Part shown: piece by piece, positions 35,490-43,861 of the stretch | Layout: each line of letters starts with the position of its first letter | How positions within the stretch are numbered: the first letter of the stretch is position 1 | From: Adlercreutzia muris | GTDB taxonomy: Bacteria; Actinomycetota; Coriobacteriia; Coriobacteriales; Eggerthellaceae | Direction: 5' to 3' | Assembly: GCF_008831045.1 (NCBI RefSeq) | Contig: NZ_WAJS01000019.1 | Span: forward strand, 1-56,267 | DNA: 56,267 nucleotides | The notes under the pieces: generated by a model | What the model was told of the DNA's origin: nothing | The model's database searches: none | The model's input: the letters and a program-made list of their open reading frames with translations, nothing else | Translations under genes and position numbers: made by a program

Positions 35490-37163
35490 TTACTTCACCC
35501 CCCAAGGGCTGGTGACGGTCTCGAAGTGCTTGCCAGTGGCGCGGTCGGTGACGTGCACGGCGCAGGCGGTGCAGGGGTCGAAGGAGTGGACCGTGCGCAG
35601 GGCGTTGATGGGCATCTCGATGTCGGCCACGGGCACTCCGATGAGCGCCTGCTCCAGCGGGCCGTGCTCGCCCTTGGCGTTGATGGGCGCCAGGTTCCAC
35701 GTGGACGGGATGATGATCTGGTAGCCCTCGATCTTGCCGTCCACCACCTTCTCGGAGTGGTACAGCGCGCCGCGCGGGGCCTCCCAGAAGCCGGAGCCCT
35801 CGCCGGTGGTGCGCTCGGGAGCGCGGAAGTACTCGGAATCGCCGCCCTTGATGGCCTCGGCCAGCTCGGTGACCCACTCCACCATGAGATCGGCCACGTA
35901 CATGGTCTCGATCTGGCGGATGGCCGTGCGGCCCAGCGTGTTCTGGAAGGCGGACAGATCGCCCGGTTTCGCGCCCAGCAGGCCCAGGACCGCATCCACG
36001 TTCTCCTTGATGAAGGGCACGCCGCGCACGTAGGCCGCGAAGATACGGGACATGGAGCCCGCCTCCATCGGCTTGCCGTCGTAGGTGGGGCACTTCACCC
36101 AGGTGTAGCGATCCTTGACATCGTACTCGGTAAAGTCCGGGTCGGTGGTGAAGTAGGGCGAAGTGTAGGTGTCGTCGCCCTGGTACCAGGAATGACCCAT
36201 GTACTCCTGGATGAGGTTCTCCTGCACGTCGGTGACGCCGAACTTCTCGTCCAGCACGCCCATGGGCAGGTAGCGGTTCTTCATCTGCTCGATGTAGTCG
36301 TCGCCGTAGGGCCACCCCTGGCCCTCGAACACGCCCCAGGCGATATAGCGGCCGCAGCCCTTGCCGAAGGTCATGGCCTCGGGATACAGCTCGGCCAGCA
36401 CGAGGGTGTCGGGCAGCACGGTGTCGTTCACCCAGTCGCGCACCTCGATGGCCATGGCCAGAAGGTCGTCGAGCTTGGACTCGGTGGGCACCCACATGTT
36501 GCCGCCGGGAATGGAGGTCATCACGTGGGGCATCTTGCCGCCGAGGAGGGCCGCCATCTCGGAGGCGCGGGCCTGCATCTTCAGGGCCTCCAGGTAATGG
36601 GAAGTCAGGATCAGGTTGGCCTCGGGGGCGTCCACGTAGGCCTTGCCGCCGTCAGCCTCGAACCAGTTGCCCGAGAAGATGGACAGCTGCCCGTTCTGGG
36701 CGAAGGCGCCCAGCTTATCGTAGAGCTGGTTCAGGTCGGAGTGCAGGGCCAGGCCCTTCTCCAGGGCGAGCCCGTAGGCGTCGTCCACGTTGGCCTCAAG
36801 GGCGTTCAGCGGGTTGACGTAGTCGAGAGCCGCCAGGTTGTACAGCCACAGGATATGGCTGTGGAGGAACTGCGCGCCCTCCAGCAGGTTGCGGATGATG
36901 CGGGCGTTGTTCGAGATCGTGATGCCGTAGGCCTTGTCGCCGGCGATGGACGACGCATGGGCGTGGGACACGGGGCACACGCCGCAGATGCGCTCGACGA
37001 TCTGAGCGGCGTCCTCGGGAGTGCGGTTCTGCACAACGAGCTCCATGCCGCGGAAGCAGCCGCCAGAAACCCAGGCGTCGGCAACCTTGCCGTTCTCCAC
37101 TTCCATCTCGACGCGGAGATGGCCCTCGATGCGGGTAATGGGATCGATAACGGAACGTGTCAA
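35490..37163 (-). CDS. hyaB: NiFe-hydrogenase large subunit
   Basis: 557 aa. Holds the NiFe(CN)2CO centre and splits hydrogen. L1 motif RICGVCPVSHAHA (about residues 58-70) and L2 motif FDPCTACAVH near the end supply the four cysteine ligands. The 20 residues after AVH are the peptide expected to be removed by the HyaD-type protease. The start is a TTG at 37163 behind a perfect AAGGAGGTGAG, giving the standard N-terminus TRSVIDPITRIEGHLRVE. It follows hyaA after 18 nt. Group-1 uptake type is inferred from the cytochrome partner and the Tat signal on the small subunit. Confidence 0.94.
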   Translation of the reverse strand: MTRSVIDPITRIEGHLRVEMEVENGKVADAWVSGGCFRGMELVVQNRTPEDAAQIVERICGVCPVSHAHASSIAGDKAYGITISNNARIIRNLLEGAQFLHSHILWLYNLAALDYVNPLNALEANVDDAYGLALEKGLALHSDLNQLYDKLGAFAQNGQLSIFSGNWFEADGGKAYVDAPEANLILTSHYLEALKMQARASEMAALLGGKMPHVMTSIPGGNMWVPTESKLDDLLAMAIEVRDWVNDTVLPDTLVLAELYPEAMTFGKGCGRYIAWGVFEGQGWPYGDDYIEQMKNRYLPMGVLDEKFGVTDVQENLIQEYMGHSWYQGDDTYTSPYFTTDPDFTEYDVKDRYTWVKCPTYDGKPMEAGSMSRIFAAYVRGVPFIKENVDAVLGLLGAKPGDLSAFQNTLGRTAIRQIETMYVADLMVEWVTELAEAIKGGDSEYFRAPERTTGEGSGFWEAPRGALYHSEKVVDGKIEGYQIIIPSTWNLAPINAKGEHGPLEQALIGVPVADIEMPINALRTVHSFDPCTACAVHVTDRATGKHFETVTSPWGVK

Positions 37164-37181
37164 GTCAGCTCACCTCCTTCT

Positions 37182-38459
37182 CTAGTCGTTGTTGCGGGGA
37201 TCGGCGTTCTTGTGGACGAGCTCCTCGTCGAGGACCGGGCCGCCGCTGACCGGGTCCGCGTAGGTGCCGACCTCGCGGTCGGGATGCTTGGCGTCCCACT
37301 TGCGGATCTTCTCGAAGGGCGCGCCGCCGTCCATGCGGCCAGAAGCCTTCATGCCGAAGCCGTGCACCACGAGGGCGGCCGCCACCAGGCCCGTGACAGC
37401 CACGGCGATGGTGGTCGGTTGCAGGTTCAGCGGGCCGATGCGCAGGTCGCGCATGCGCTTGTAGAAGGGGGTGTTCACCTCGACCCAGTTGTCGCCGGGG
37501 TTGTGCGGGTTGGACTCGCAGCAGCCCACGCAGGGGGCGCCGGCCTGGACGCACCAGCTGCGGCGGTTGTTCCACAGGGTGACGCCGCACAGAGCGCGGG
37601 TCTGGGGGCCCTTGCAGCCCACGGGATACAGGCAGTAGCCCAGGGCCTCTTCCTCGGAACCGAACTCGTAGACGAACTCGCCGTTCTCGAAGTGGCCGCG
37701 ACGCTCGCAGTTGTCGTGGATGGTCTGGTCGAACAGGTCGCCCGGCATGTTGAAGTCGTTCAGGCGGTTCAGCAGCAGGTCCATGTCCTTCATGACCACG
37801 ACGTCCACCAGCACCGACATGACCCACTCGGGGTTCACCGGGCAGCCGGGCACGTTCACGACCGGAGTGGCCACGCCGACCTTCTCCAGGTACTGCTGGA
37901 CGCCGAGGGCCTGGGCCGGGTTGGGGGCCGCGGCCATCCAGCCGCCGTTGACGGCGCAGGAGCCCACGGCCACGACGGCGTTGGCGCTCTCGGCGGCCTC
38001 CACCAGGGCGGCCGTTCCGACCTCGCCGGCCACGCGCAGGGCGTTGCCGTCGAAGGCCTCCAGCACGGCACCCTCGTAGATGAGGATGTAGTTGCCCGCC
38101 TTGATGGTCTGGGCCTTGGCCTCCTCCACGGAGTGACCGGCAGCGGCCGACAGGGTCTCCGAGTAGTTCAGGGAGATCAAGTCGAGCACCACGGAAGCCA
38201 CGTCGGGAGTCTCCACCTGGGCGAAGGACTCCGTGCAGCCCGTGCAGGACGCGCCCTCGATCCAGATGACCGGGTAGAGGTCACCGGACGTTGCGCCGAT
38301 AACAGACTCCTCGAGCGCACTCGCCACGCGCGGGACCGCCAGCGGGGACAGGCCCGCGGCGGCGGCGATGCCGGCGCACAGCTTCATGAAGCTGCGGCGG
38401 GACACGCCACGCGAGGCAAGGATGCTGTCGAACTCTGACATCGTTGCCTGATTTTCCAT
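37182..38459 (-). CDS. hyaA: NiFe-hydrogenase small subunit
   Basis: 425 aa with an ideal AAGGAGGTG site 5 nt before the ATG. Tat signal SRRSFMKLCAG (about 20-30) sends the folded complex across the membrane. Cluster ligands: CTGCTE near residue 72, then GSCAVNGG, VPGCPVNPEW, CERRGHFENG, YPVGCKGPQTRALC and CVQAGAPCVGCCESN. A C-terminal helix (TTIAVAVTGLVAAALVVHGF) anchors it in the membrane, followed by a cytoplasmic tail of about 60 residues. First gene of hyaABC. Electrons from hydrogen would enter the quinone pool for anaerobic respiration. Confidence 0.94.
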   Translation of the reverse strand: MENQATMSEFDSILASRGVSRRSFMKLCAGIAAAAGLSPLAVPRVASALEESVIGATSGDLYPVIWIEGASCTGCTESFAQVETPDVASVVLDLISLNYSETLSAAAGHSVEEAKAQTIKAGNYILIYEGAVLEAFDGNALRVAGEVGTAALVEAAESANAVVAVGSCAVNGGWMAAAPNPAQALGVQQYLEKVGVATPVVNVPGCPVNPEWVMSVLVDVVVMKDMDLLLNRLNDFNMPGDLFDQTIHDNCERRGHFENGEFVYEFGSEEEALGYCLYPVGCKGPQTRALCGVTLWNNRRSWCVQAGAPCVGCCESNPHNPGDNWVEVNTPFYKRMRDLRIGPLNLQPTTIAVAVTGLVAAALVVHGFGMKASGRMDGGAPFEKIRKWDAKHPDREVGTYADPVSGGPVLDEELVHKNADPRNND

Positions 38460-38563
38460 GCGTACACCTCCTTATAGGTGTTCTCGTCTCGCTTACATGC
38501 GGGCTTAAGATTATCCTTATTGGCGACCTATTCACTCCGCGAAGCACCGATGGCTGCGAAACA

Positions 38564-38612
38564 TTCTACCAACGGTTGGAAAATGTTACGCAGTATCACG
38601 CGGGTAACAAGG
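38564..38612 (-). promoter_or_regulatory. Inverted repeats upstream of hyaA
   Basis: TGTTAC (38584-38589) and GTAACA (38604-38609) form an inverted repeat with a 14-nt spacer, and CCAAC-G-GTTGG lies next to it near 38569-38579. They are about 110-145 bp upstream of hyaA and could be operator sites for the hydrogenase operon. No regulator was identified and no clear -10 was assigned in the 38460-38732 gap. Confidence 0.35.
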
Positions 38613-38732
38613 AAGGTGAAAGCCCACGCCGCTCGCAGATTTTTCCGACCGCTGCTGGCAACGAGAGCTGGCTCCTTATGCAACCCGGGGTCCGGAACGG
38701 CGGCGGTGAACAAGGAAAATGGAGGGATCGCC

Positions 38733-39581
38733 CTACTCGATGGGATAGCTGCCGAGCACCTTCACGTCGCGCAGCTTCAGGCGCAGGCACTCGAGGGCCG
38801 TCTGCACGTCGATGTCGTGGATGGAGCCGGCCAGTTCCACGAAGAACATGTAATCGCCCAGCTGGCGCTTGGTGGGGCGCGATTGCAGCATGGTGAGGTT
38901 GATGCCGGCGTAGGTGAACTCCGAGAGGATCATCTGGAGGGCGCCGGGCTTGTCGGCCCGTAGGAAGAGGGCCAGGGAGGTCTTATGCCGCTCGCCGGTC
39001 AGCAGCTCGGCGTCGGCGAGGCGGCCCACCAGGGCGAAGGCGGTCTGGTTCTCCGGGTTGTCCTGGATGGCGCGGCGCAGCACTCGGGCCCCGTGGATCT
39101 CGGCGGCCAAGGCGTTGGAAATGCCGGCACAGGTGGGGTCGGCCGCGGCCAGACGGGCGCTCTCGGCCGTGGAGGACACGGCCAGGGTGGTCCGGCCGGG
39201 CAGCTCGGTGGCCAGGAAGCGGCGGCACTGGGCGATGCCCTGGGGGTGCGAGGCCACGCGCACGATGGCATCCAGATCGGCCTCGGGATGCGCCACCAGA
39301 CAGTGGCTCACATTGATGACCTCCTCGGCCAAGATGACCGCGTCGGTGCGGAAGGCGAAGTTGTCCAGGGTGGCCGTGACCGGGCCCTCGAGCGAGTTCT
39401 CCTTGCCCACGACGCCGAAGCGGGTGACGCCGCCGTCCACACAGTCGAACACCTCGTCGAAGGAGGTGCACTCCACCAGATGCGGCTCGGCGATGCCGAG
39501 GCGGGCGGCGAAGCGCAGGGCCGCCTCGTTGCTGTAGGTGCCGGCCGGGCCGAGGAAGGCGATGGAGTCGTCGAAGAGCAT
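38733..39581 (-). CDS. pheA: Prephenate dehydratase
   Basis: 282 aa from the ATG at 39581 (AAGG upstream); the frame is open further upstream but that part is GC-repeat without a start site. It converts prephenate to phenylpyruvate in phenylalanine synthesis. The catalytic domain begins IAFLGPAGTYSNEAALRFA and has FGVVGKENSLEGPV and HPQGIAQCRRFL. The C-terminal ACT domain carries KTSLALFLRADKPGAL and the ESRP-like effector motif LTMLQSRPTK, so phenylalanine feedback is likely. No chorismate mutase domain is fused. Monocistronic by appearance. Confidence 0.94.
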   Translation of the reverse strand: MLFDDSIAFLGPAGTYSNEAALRFAARLGIAEPHLVECTSFDEVFDCVDGGVTRFGVVGKENSLEGPVTATLDNFAFRTDAVILAEEVINVSHCLVAHPEADLDAIVRVASHPQGIAQCRRFLATELPGRTTLAVSSTAESARLAAADPTCAGISNALAAEIHGARVLRRAIQDNPENQTAFALVGRLADAELLTGERHKTSLALFLRADKPGALQMILSEFTYAGINLTMLQSRPTKRQLGDYMFFVELAGSIHDIDVQTALECLRLKLRDVKVLGSYPIE

Positions 39582-39718
39582 GGTCGAGCCTTGTCTGTCA
39601 GGATGCCAATAGATCGCCGTCCATGATAAACGCTTTCGCCGCCGCTGCGCCCCGCACGGGGCTCCCCTCGGGCGGCGGCGGCCGGGATGCGGGCCTTTTC
39701 GGCGATGAGCGGCCACAG

Positions 39719-39785
39719 CGCCCCCCCTCCTCAGGCAGCGGCACGGGCCGGCGACGCGGCGGGGCGCGAGGGGGGGGGCGGCCCG
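39719..39785. other. Homopolymer-rich gap between pheA and mntP
   Basis: The 240-bp gap 39582-39822 has no gene. It holds seven C (39721-39727) and nine G (39770-39778), which could pair as a long GC hairpin ending mntP transcription, and TATCAT (39623-39628 region) as a possible pheA -10. Confidence 0.3.
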
Positions 39786-39822
39786 GTAGCGGAGCGGGAC
39801 GAGGGCCCTTCGACGGCGCGGC

Positions 39823-40443
39823 TTAGCCGGCGAGGTGCTCGCAGAGGATCTTACAGCCGAGCAGGATGAGGACGATGCCGCCGGCGATGGCGGCCGGCTT
39901 CTCGAAGCGGGAGCCGAACTGGTTGCCGATGACGACGCCGGCGAGGGACAGAGCGAAGGTGGTGACGCCGATGAGGACGACGGCAAGGGCGATGTTCACC
40001 CCGAGGAAGGCGAAGGTGACGCCCACGGCCAGAGCGTCGATGGAGGTGGCCACGGCCAGCATGGTGAGCTCCCGGAAATCCAGGGGCACCAAAGCATCGG
40101 AGCAGGCCGCCGTGCCGCGCCGTGCGCAGGTAGCGCACTGGCGGTTGCAGGTGCGGGCGTCAGAGCCCTCTTCATGGAAGGCGTCCCAGAGCATCTTGGC
40201 ACCGATGAGAGCCAGAAGCCCGAAGGCGATCCAGTGGTCCACCGCCGTGATGTAAGAGGAGAACATGCTGCCCACGGCCCATCCGACAAGGGGCATGAGG
40301 GCCTGGAAACCCCCGAAGAACAGGGCGATGACCACGGCCTGGCCCCACTGGATGCGCCGCATGCCAAGGCCTTTGCACACGGCCACGGCGAAGGCGTCCA
40401 TGGACAGCCCCACGCCGGTCAGAATCAGTTCGATGATACCCAC
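39823..40443 (-). CDS. mntP: MntP-family manganese efflux protein
   Basis: 206 aa from the GTG at 40443 (AAGGAG upstream). Six membrane helices in two halves; the family signatures are LTGVGLSMDAFAVAVCKGLG at the start and LAVATSIDALAVGVTFAFLG in the second half, with the paired aspartates needed for Mn export. The cytoplasmic loop between the halves carries an unusual cysteine cluster, CNRQCATC plus a further Cys, that could bind metal. The start codon lies downstream of, and close to (10 nt past), the mutY-like stop, so the two are likely co-transcribed. No yybP-ykoY riboswitch is recognisable. Confidence 0.9.
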   Translation of the reverse strand: MGIIELILTGVGLSMDAFAVAVCKGLGMRRIQWGQAVVIALFFGGFQALMPLVGWAVGSMFSSYITAVDHWIAFGLLALIGAKMLWDAFHEEGSDARTCNRQCATCARRGTAACSDALVPLDFRELTMLAVATSIDALAVGVTFAFLGVNIALAVVLIGVTTFALSLAGVVIGNQFGSRFEKPAAIAGGIVLILLGCKILCEHLAG

Positions 40444-40453
40444 AGCAGCTCCT

Positions 40454-41338
40454 TCAGGGAATAAGGAGGGCGCCCTCGCGGCGGAAGAAGCCCTCGGCCA
40501 CCAGATCGTCCACGATAGAGGCGAACAGCGCCTCATCCACGGCCGGGCGCCCGGCGCCCGCCTCGGCGGCGGAGAGCTCGGCGAGCACGCATGGGGCCTC
40601 GCTGCCCTCGGGGGCGGCCAGCACCCGGCGCACGATCCAGGCCCGCTTCTGGCGGCGCGATCCCTCGAAAGCGGACTGGCGGCTGTAGGAAGCGGAGCGG
40701 CGCGTCGGATTCACGCCCGTGGCCTTGAGGTGCGCCCCGTAGTCGAGCAGCCCGTAGTACCAGCGGCGCGGATCGGCGGCAGCCGGCCCGCATAAGGCCG
40801 CGGCGGCCACGGTTGGCGCCAACTCCCGGTCGGACACTCCGTCACGGTCGGGGAACAGTTCGTGGAGGAAGACGGCCCGCACGTTGGTCTCCACGTACAC
40901 CCCGGGCACCTGATGGGCGAAGGCCATGACCCCGGCGGCCGTAGCCGGCCCGATGCCGGGCAGGGCCAGCAGCCCCTCATAGGTGTCGGGCAGCCGCCCC
41001 TCCCCTTCTGCGGCGCACTGGTCCGCCGTGCGCTTCAGGGCCAGGGCGCGGCGGTTGTAGCCGAGCCCCTGCCACAGCTCCAGCACATCGGGCACGGCTG
41101 CGGCGGCCAGGGCGTCCACCGTGGGAAACGCCGCGAGGAACCGCTCCCAGAAGCGGCCCACGCGAGCCACCTGGGTCTGCTGGAGCATGATCTCGGACAC
41201 GAGCACGGCGTAGGGGTCATCGATATGGCGCCAGGGCAGCGCACGGTACAGCTCGTCGCCGCGGGCGAGCATCCGCTCCGCGAAGGCCTCCACCGGCTCG
41301 ACCCCCGCGGGCCAGGCCGGCTCTACGATCTTCCCCAC
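40454..41338 (-). CDS. MutY-like HhH-GPD DNA glycosylase without Fe-S cluster
   Basis: 294 aa from a GTG start. MutY-type core: WRHIDDPYAVLVSEIMLQQTQV carries the catalytic Glu, and LPGIGPATAAGVMAFA is the helix-hairpin-helix. Two departures from classical MutY: the catalytic Asp position reads VYVETNVRAV (Glu instead of Asp), and the cluster cysteines are replaced by NPTRRSASYSRQSAFEGSRRQKRA. The C-terminal NUDIX-like 8-oxoguanine domain is also missing or replaced by about 60 residues. Annotated relatives are called A/G-specific adenine glycosylase; activity on A:8-oxoG is not certain here. mntP follows after 10 nt. Confidence 0.78.
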   Translation of the reverse strand: MGKIVEPAWPAGVEPVEAFAERMLARGDELYRALPWRHIDDPYAVLVSEIMLQQTQVARVGRFWERFLAAFPTVDALAAAAVPDVLELWQGLGYNRRALALKRTADQCAAEGEGRLPDTYEGLLALPGIGPATAAGVMAFAHQVPGVYVETNVRAVFLHELFPDRDGVSDRELAPTVAAAALCGPAAADPRRWYYGLLDYGAHLKATGVNPTRRSASYSRQSAFEGSRRQKRAWIVRRVLAAPEGSEAPCVLAELSAAEAGAGRPAVDEALFASIVDDLVAEGFFRREGALLIP

Positions 41339-41361
41339 TGCGCGCCCTTCCCTCCCGCCGG

Positions 41362-42816
41362 TTACAGCAGGTCCTCCAGCTCGCCCAGGCCGGCGGCGAA
41401 GTCCGAGATGACGGCGTTCTCCAGCTCGGCGTACTCCGCTGAGTCCAGCGGCTGATAGGCGGCTAGCTTGTCGAAGAGGTTGTCGCGGGTGACCGGCTGG
41501 TAGCGGCGCTCCACCAGACCCTGCTTGTAGGCCTCCTCCAGCGCCTCGCGCACGGCCATGTAGATATCGTAGCGCGGCAGGTTCGCCGACAGGCGCACCA
41601 GCTCGTCGCGGTTGAGGGCCCGTAGGGAGGGGTGGCTGCGAGCCAGATCCATCCAGATATCGTCGCGCTCGGCCGGGGTGGGATAGTCGATATCGATGCA
41701 GGAGATGGGATAGAGCATGTCAAGGAAGAACGGATCCACCGCCTCGGCCGAGGAGGCGGAGGCCAGCACGTAGACGTCGGGGTTCTCCACGGCCTGGCGG
41801 ATGAGGTTCACCGCCTCGCGGGCTCCCCGGGACATGGCGGCCATGAGAAGCCCGGCCATGTCGTCGGCGGCCTCGGACAAAGGCGAGCCCCACAGGTCCA
41901 GATCCTCCAGCACAAGCACGCCGCCGCCCTCGAAGCCCCGGCGCAGCCCGGCCAGCTTGTCGGCATCGGCGGCCTGGGCGCTCACGCAGAGCATGGGCAC
42001 TCCCTGGAAGCTCTCCTCCATGCGCATGCGCACGGCAGGCAGGCCCAGCTCGCCCACGGTGGCCATCATGAAGCGGCTCGCATCCTCCCGGGCCGGCGAG
42101 CAGAACAGCAGGGTGTCCACCATGGGCATGGCGTCGAAACCGTGGCGGGCGTTCAGCATGGCGACGAACTCGCCGAAGGAAGCGTCGCCGGCCAGACCGA
42201 TGCCGAGGGAGCGCATGCGCTCCACTACGGCCCCGTAGCCGGGCACGGTATCGTAGGTGTAGATGTCCACCGGCTGGGGCTCGGCGCCGCCCTCGGGCGC
42301 ACCGACAGGCGGCCCGGGCTGCTCGAGGACGTCCCGCTCCGAGGAAGGCGGGGCGGCCAGGGCCACCGCCGGAGCCGCCGGGCCGCCGATGATGAGCGGC
42401 GGGGCGGCCATGAGGCCCATGACATCCTGGGAGATAGCCTCGGACATCTCCTCGAGGTCGTCGCGGGAGATGCCGAATTCCTCCAGGCGGTCGAAAGCCA
42501 GACCCTGGAGCTGGGACGTGCAGGCCGCCACCTCGTCATGGGACAGATAGGGCTCGAGCCGCCCGAAGATGTACTCGGCCAAAGAGCGCTCCTTGGTGGC
42601 GCAGGCCACGCGCCAGGCCTGCTTGAGGCCCATGATGGCATCCTCCGAGGGTACCTCGCTCGCCTCCGAGGCCTGCTCGAAGGCGGCCAGGTACAGGTGC
42701 AGGCCCAGCCGAGCGTCGCCCGCCTCGCAGGCGGCCACGGCCCGGGCCAGATAGTCGGACGGGGCGCCGGACGGATCGCCGGACGCAGGCGGGTTCGCTT
42801 CGTCTCTCTCAAACAT
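41362..42816 (-). CDS. Degenerate AAA-type protein of unknown function
   Basis: 484 aa. The N-terminal ~130 residues are helical and tetratricopeptide-like (YLARAVAACEAGDARLGLHLYL). After a Pro-rich linker comes a region with AAA-like order: VDTLLFCSPAREDASRF where a Walker A is expected but lacking GxxxxGK, then GGGVLVLEDLDLWGSP as a Walker-B-like strand, YVLASASSAEAVDP as a sensor-1-like strand, and a C-terminal helical lid. It is therefore probably a non-hydrolysing ATPase relative, cytosolic. The start has GAGAGG upstream. It precedes the mutY-like gene by 23 nt. No function can be assigned. Confidence 0.5.
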   Translation of the reverse strand: MFERDEANPPASGDPSGAPSDYLARAVAACEAGDARLGLHLYLAAFEQASEASEVPSEDAIMGLKQAWRVACATKERSLAEYIFGRLEPYLSHDEVAACTSQLQGLAFDRLEEFGISRDDLEEMSEAISQDVMGLMAAPPLIIGGPAAPAVALAAPPSSERDVLEQPGPPVGAPEGGAEPQPVDIYTYDTVPGYGAVVERMRSLGIGLAGDASFGEFVAMLNARHGFDAMPMVDTLLFCSPAREDASRFMMATVGELGLPAVRMRMEESFQGVPMLCVSAQAADADKLAGLRRGFEGGGVLVLEDLDLWGSPLSEAADDMAGLLMAAMSRGAREAVNLIRQAVENPDVYVLASASSAEAVDPFFLDMLYPISCIDIDYPTPAERDDIWMDLARSHPSLRALNRDELVRLSANLPRYDIYMAVREALEEAYKQGLVERRYQPVTRDNLFDKLAAYQPLDSAEYAELENAVISDFAAGLGELEDLL

Positions 42817-42911
42817 GGCTGCTACCTCTCATAAGCTGCGGGCCCTTGGGCCCGGAATCGTGTGTCGACGCTATTTTATCGAACAAAAGTGCGCTTGCCT
42901 AGGGGCATTTA

Positions 42912-43724
42912 TCACCAATCGAGAATATCGTAGCCCTCGGCGTTAGCCGTGCGCGTGAGGGGGCGATCTGGCGTGACCGCGCAAGCATGGCGGGCGGCGG
43001 CCAAAAGCGACCGGTCGGAGTGGTGGTCGCCGTAGGCCCAGCCCAGCTCCCAGCTCCCCGCGCCGAACTGCTCGTCGCAGAACCGGCTCAGCACCGCTAC
43101 CTTCTCGGGGCCCTCGATGGGCAGCCCCGCCACCTCGTCGGTGTAGCGGCCCCCCTCGTCCACCTTCATGCGGGTGGCAATGGCGTACTGGATAGGATGG
43201 TGCTCCATGGCCGCGGCCACGATGGGCTCGAAGGTGGCCGACACGCAGACCACGGCATGGCCCTCGGCCTCGTGGGCCCGCATGGTCGCCTCGGCATCGG
43301 CGCGAAAGCGCTCATCGATGAAGCGATCGTAGAAGTCGTAGAGGAACCGGTTCACCTCGCCGACGGGACGGCCGGCGAAGGCGCGGAACACAAGCCCCCG
43401 CACCCAGCTCTCGTTCTGGGGCAGGCGCGCCTTGTAGCAAGCAGCCCAACCGAGGATGCGGGCCACTACCGAGGGGGCGAGCATGCGCTTGCGGGCTAGA
43501 TGGCGCACGAGGAGCACCGGGGAGTTGCCGCGGATGCAGGTGCCGTCGAAATCGAAGGCGGCCACGAGCACGCGGCCGGAACCGGTTGTCGGCGCGCCCT
43601 CCATGAGGCGGGTGGCCCCAAGGGCCCCCGCAGCCACACGGCAGACGCCGTCGGGCAGGTGGGCGGACGACCCGCAGGCATCCTCACTCACGGGGACTCC
43701 AGGGGAATGCGACGCTATGGACAT
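42912..43724 (-). CDS. HAD-superfamily IB (SerB-like) phosphatase
   Basis: 270 aa. HAD motifs: AAFDFDGTC (about 54-62, nucleophile and acid/base Asp), CVSATFEP with the motif-II Ser, a motif-III Lys in GPEKVAVLSRF, and WAYGDHHSDRSLLAAA (motif IV). The C1 cap and the motif spacing fit the IB subfamily, which includes phosphoserine phosphatase and phospholipid-pathway phosphatases; substrate unknown. The N-terminal ~45 residues are low-complexity; the chosen ATG has AAGGAA 12 nt upstream. Confidence 0.8.
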   Translation of the reverse strand: MSIASHSPGVPVSEDACGSSAHLPDGVCRVAAGALGATRLMEGAPTTGSGRVLVAAFDFDGTCIRGNSPVLLVRHLARKRMLAPSVVARILGWAACYKARLPQNESWVRGLVFRAFAGRPVGEVNRFLYDFYDRFIDERFRADAEATMRAHEAEGHAVVCVSATFEPIVAAAMEHHPIQYAIATRMKVDEGGRYTDEVAGLPIEGPEKVAVLSRFCDEQFGAGSWELGWAYGDHHSDRSLLAAARHACAVTPDRPLTRTANAEGYDILDW

Positions 43725-43861
43725 AATATTTCGACGTTCCTTCGGCGAATCGGCGACGGTCGGCTTTATTCGGAACGCCTATCATAGCCAATGGGAAGCC
43801 GCCCCGCACCGGGGACCGCGCAACAACAGAGAACCTTTACCTTTCCGCAACCGTGGCCCGC

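Noticed and set aside
40443-40536. Longer N-terminus for mntP starting upstream
   Set aside because: The extra residues overlap the mutY-like gene in another frame and do not resemble the family; GTG at 40443 has AAGGAG and gives the standard N-terminus.
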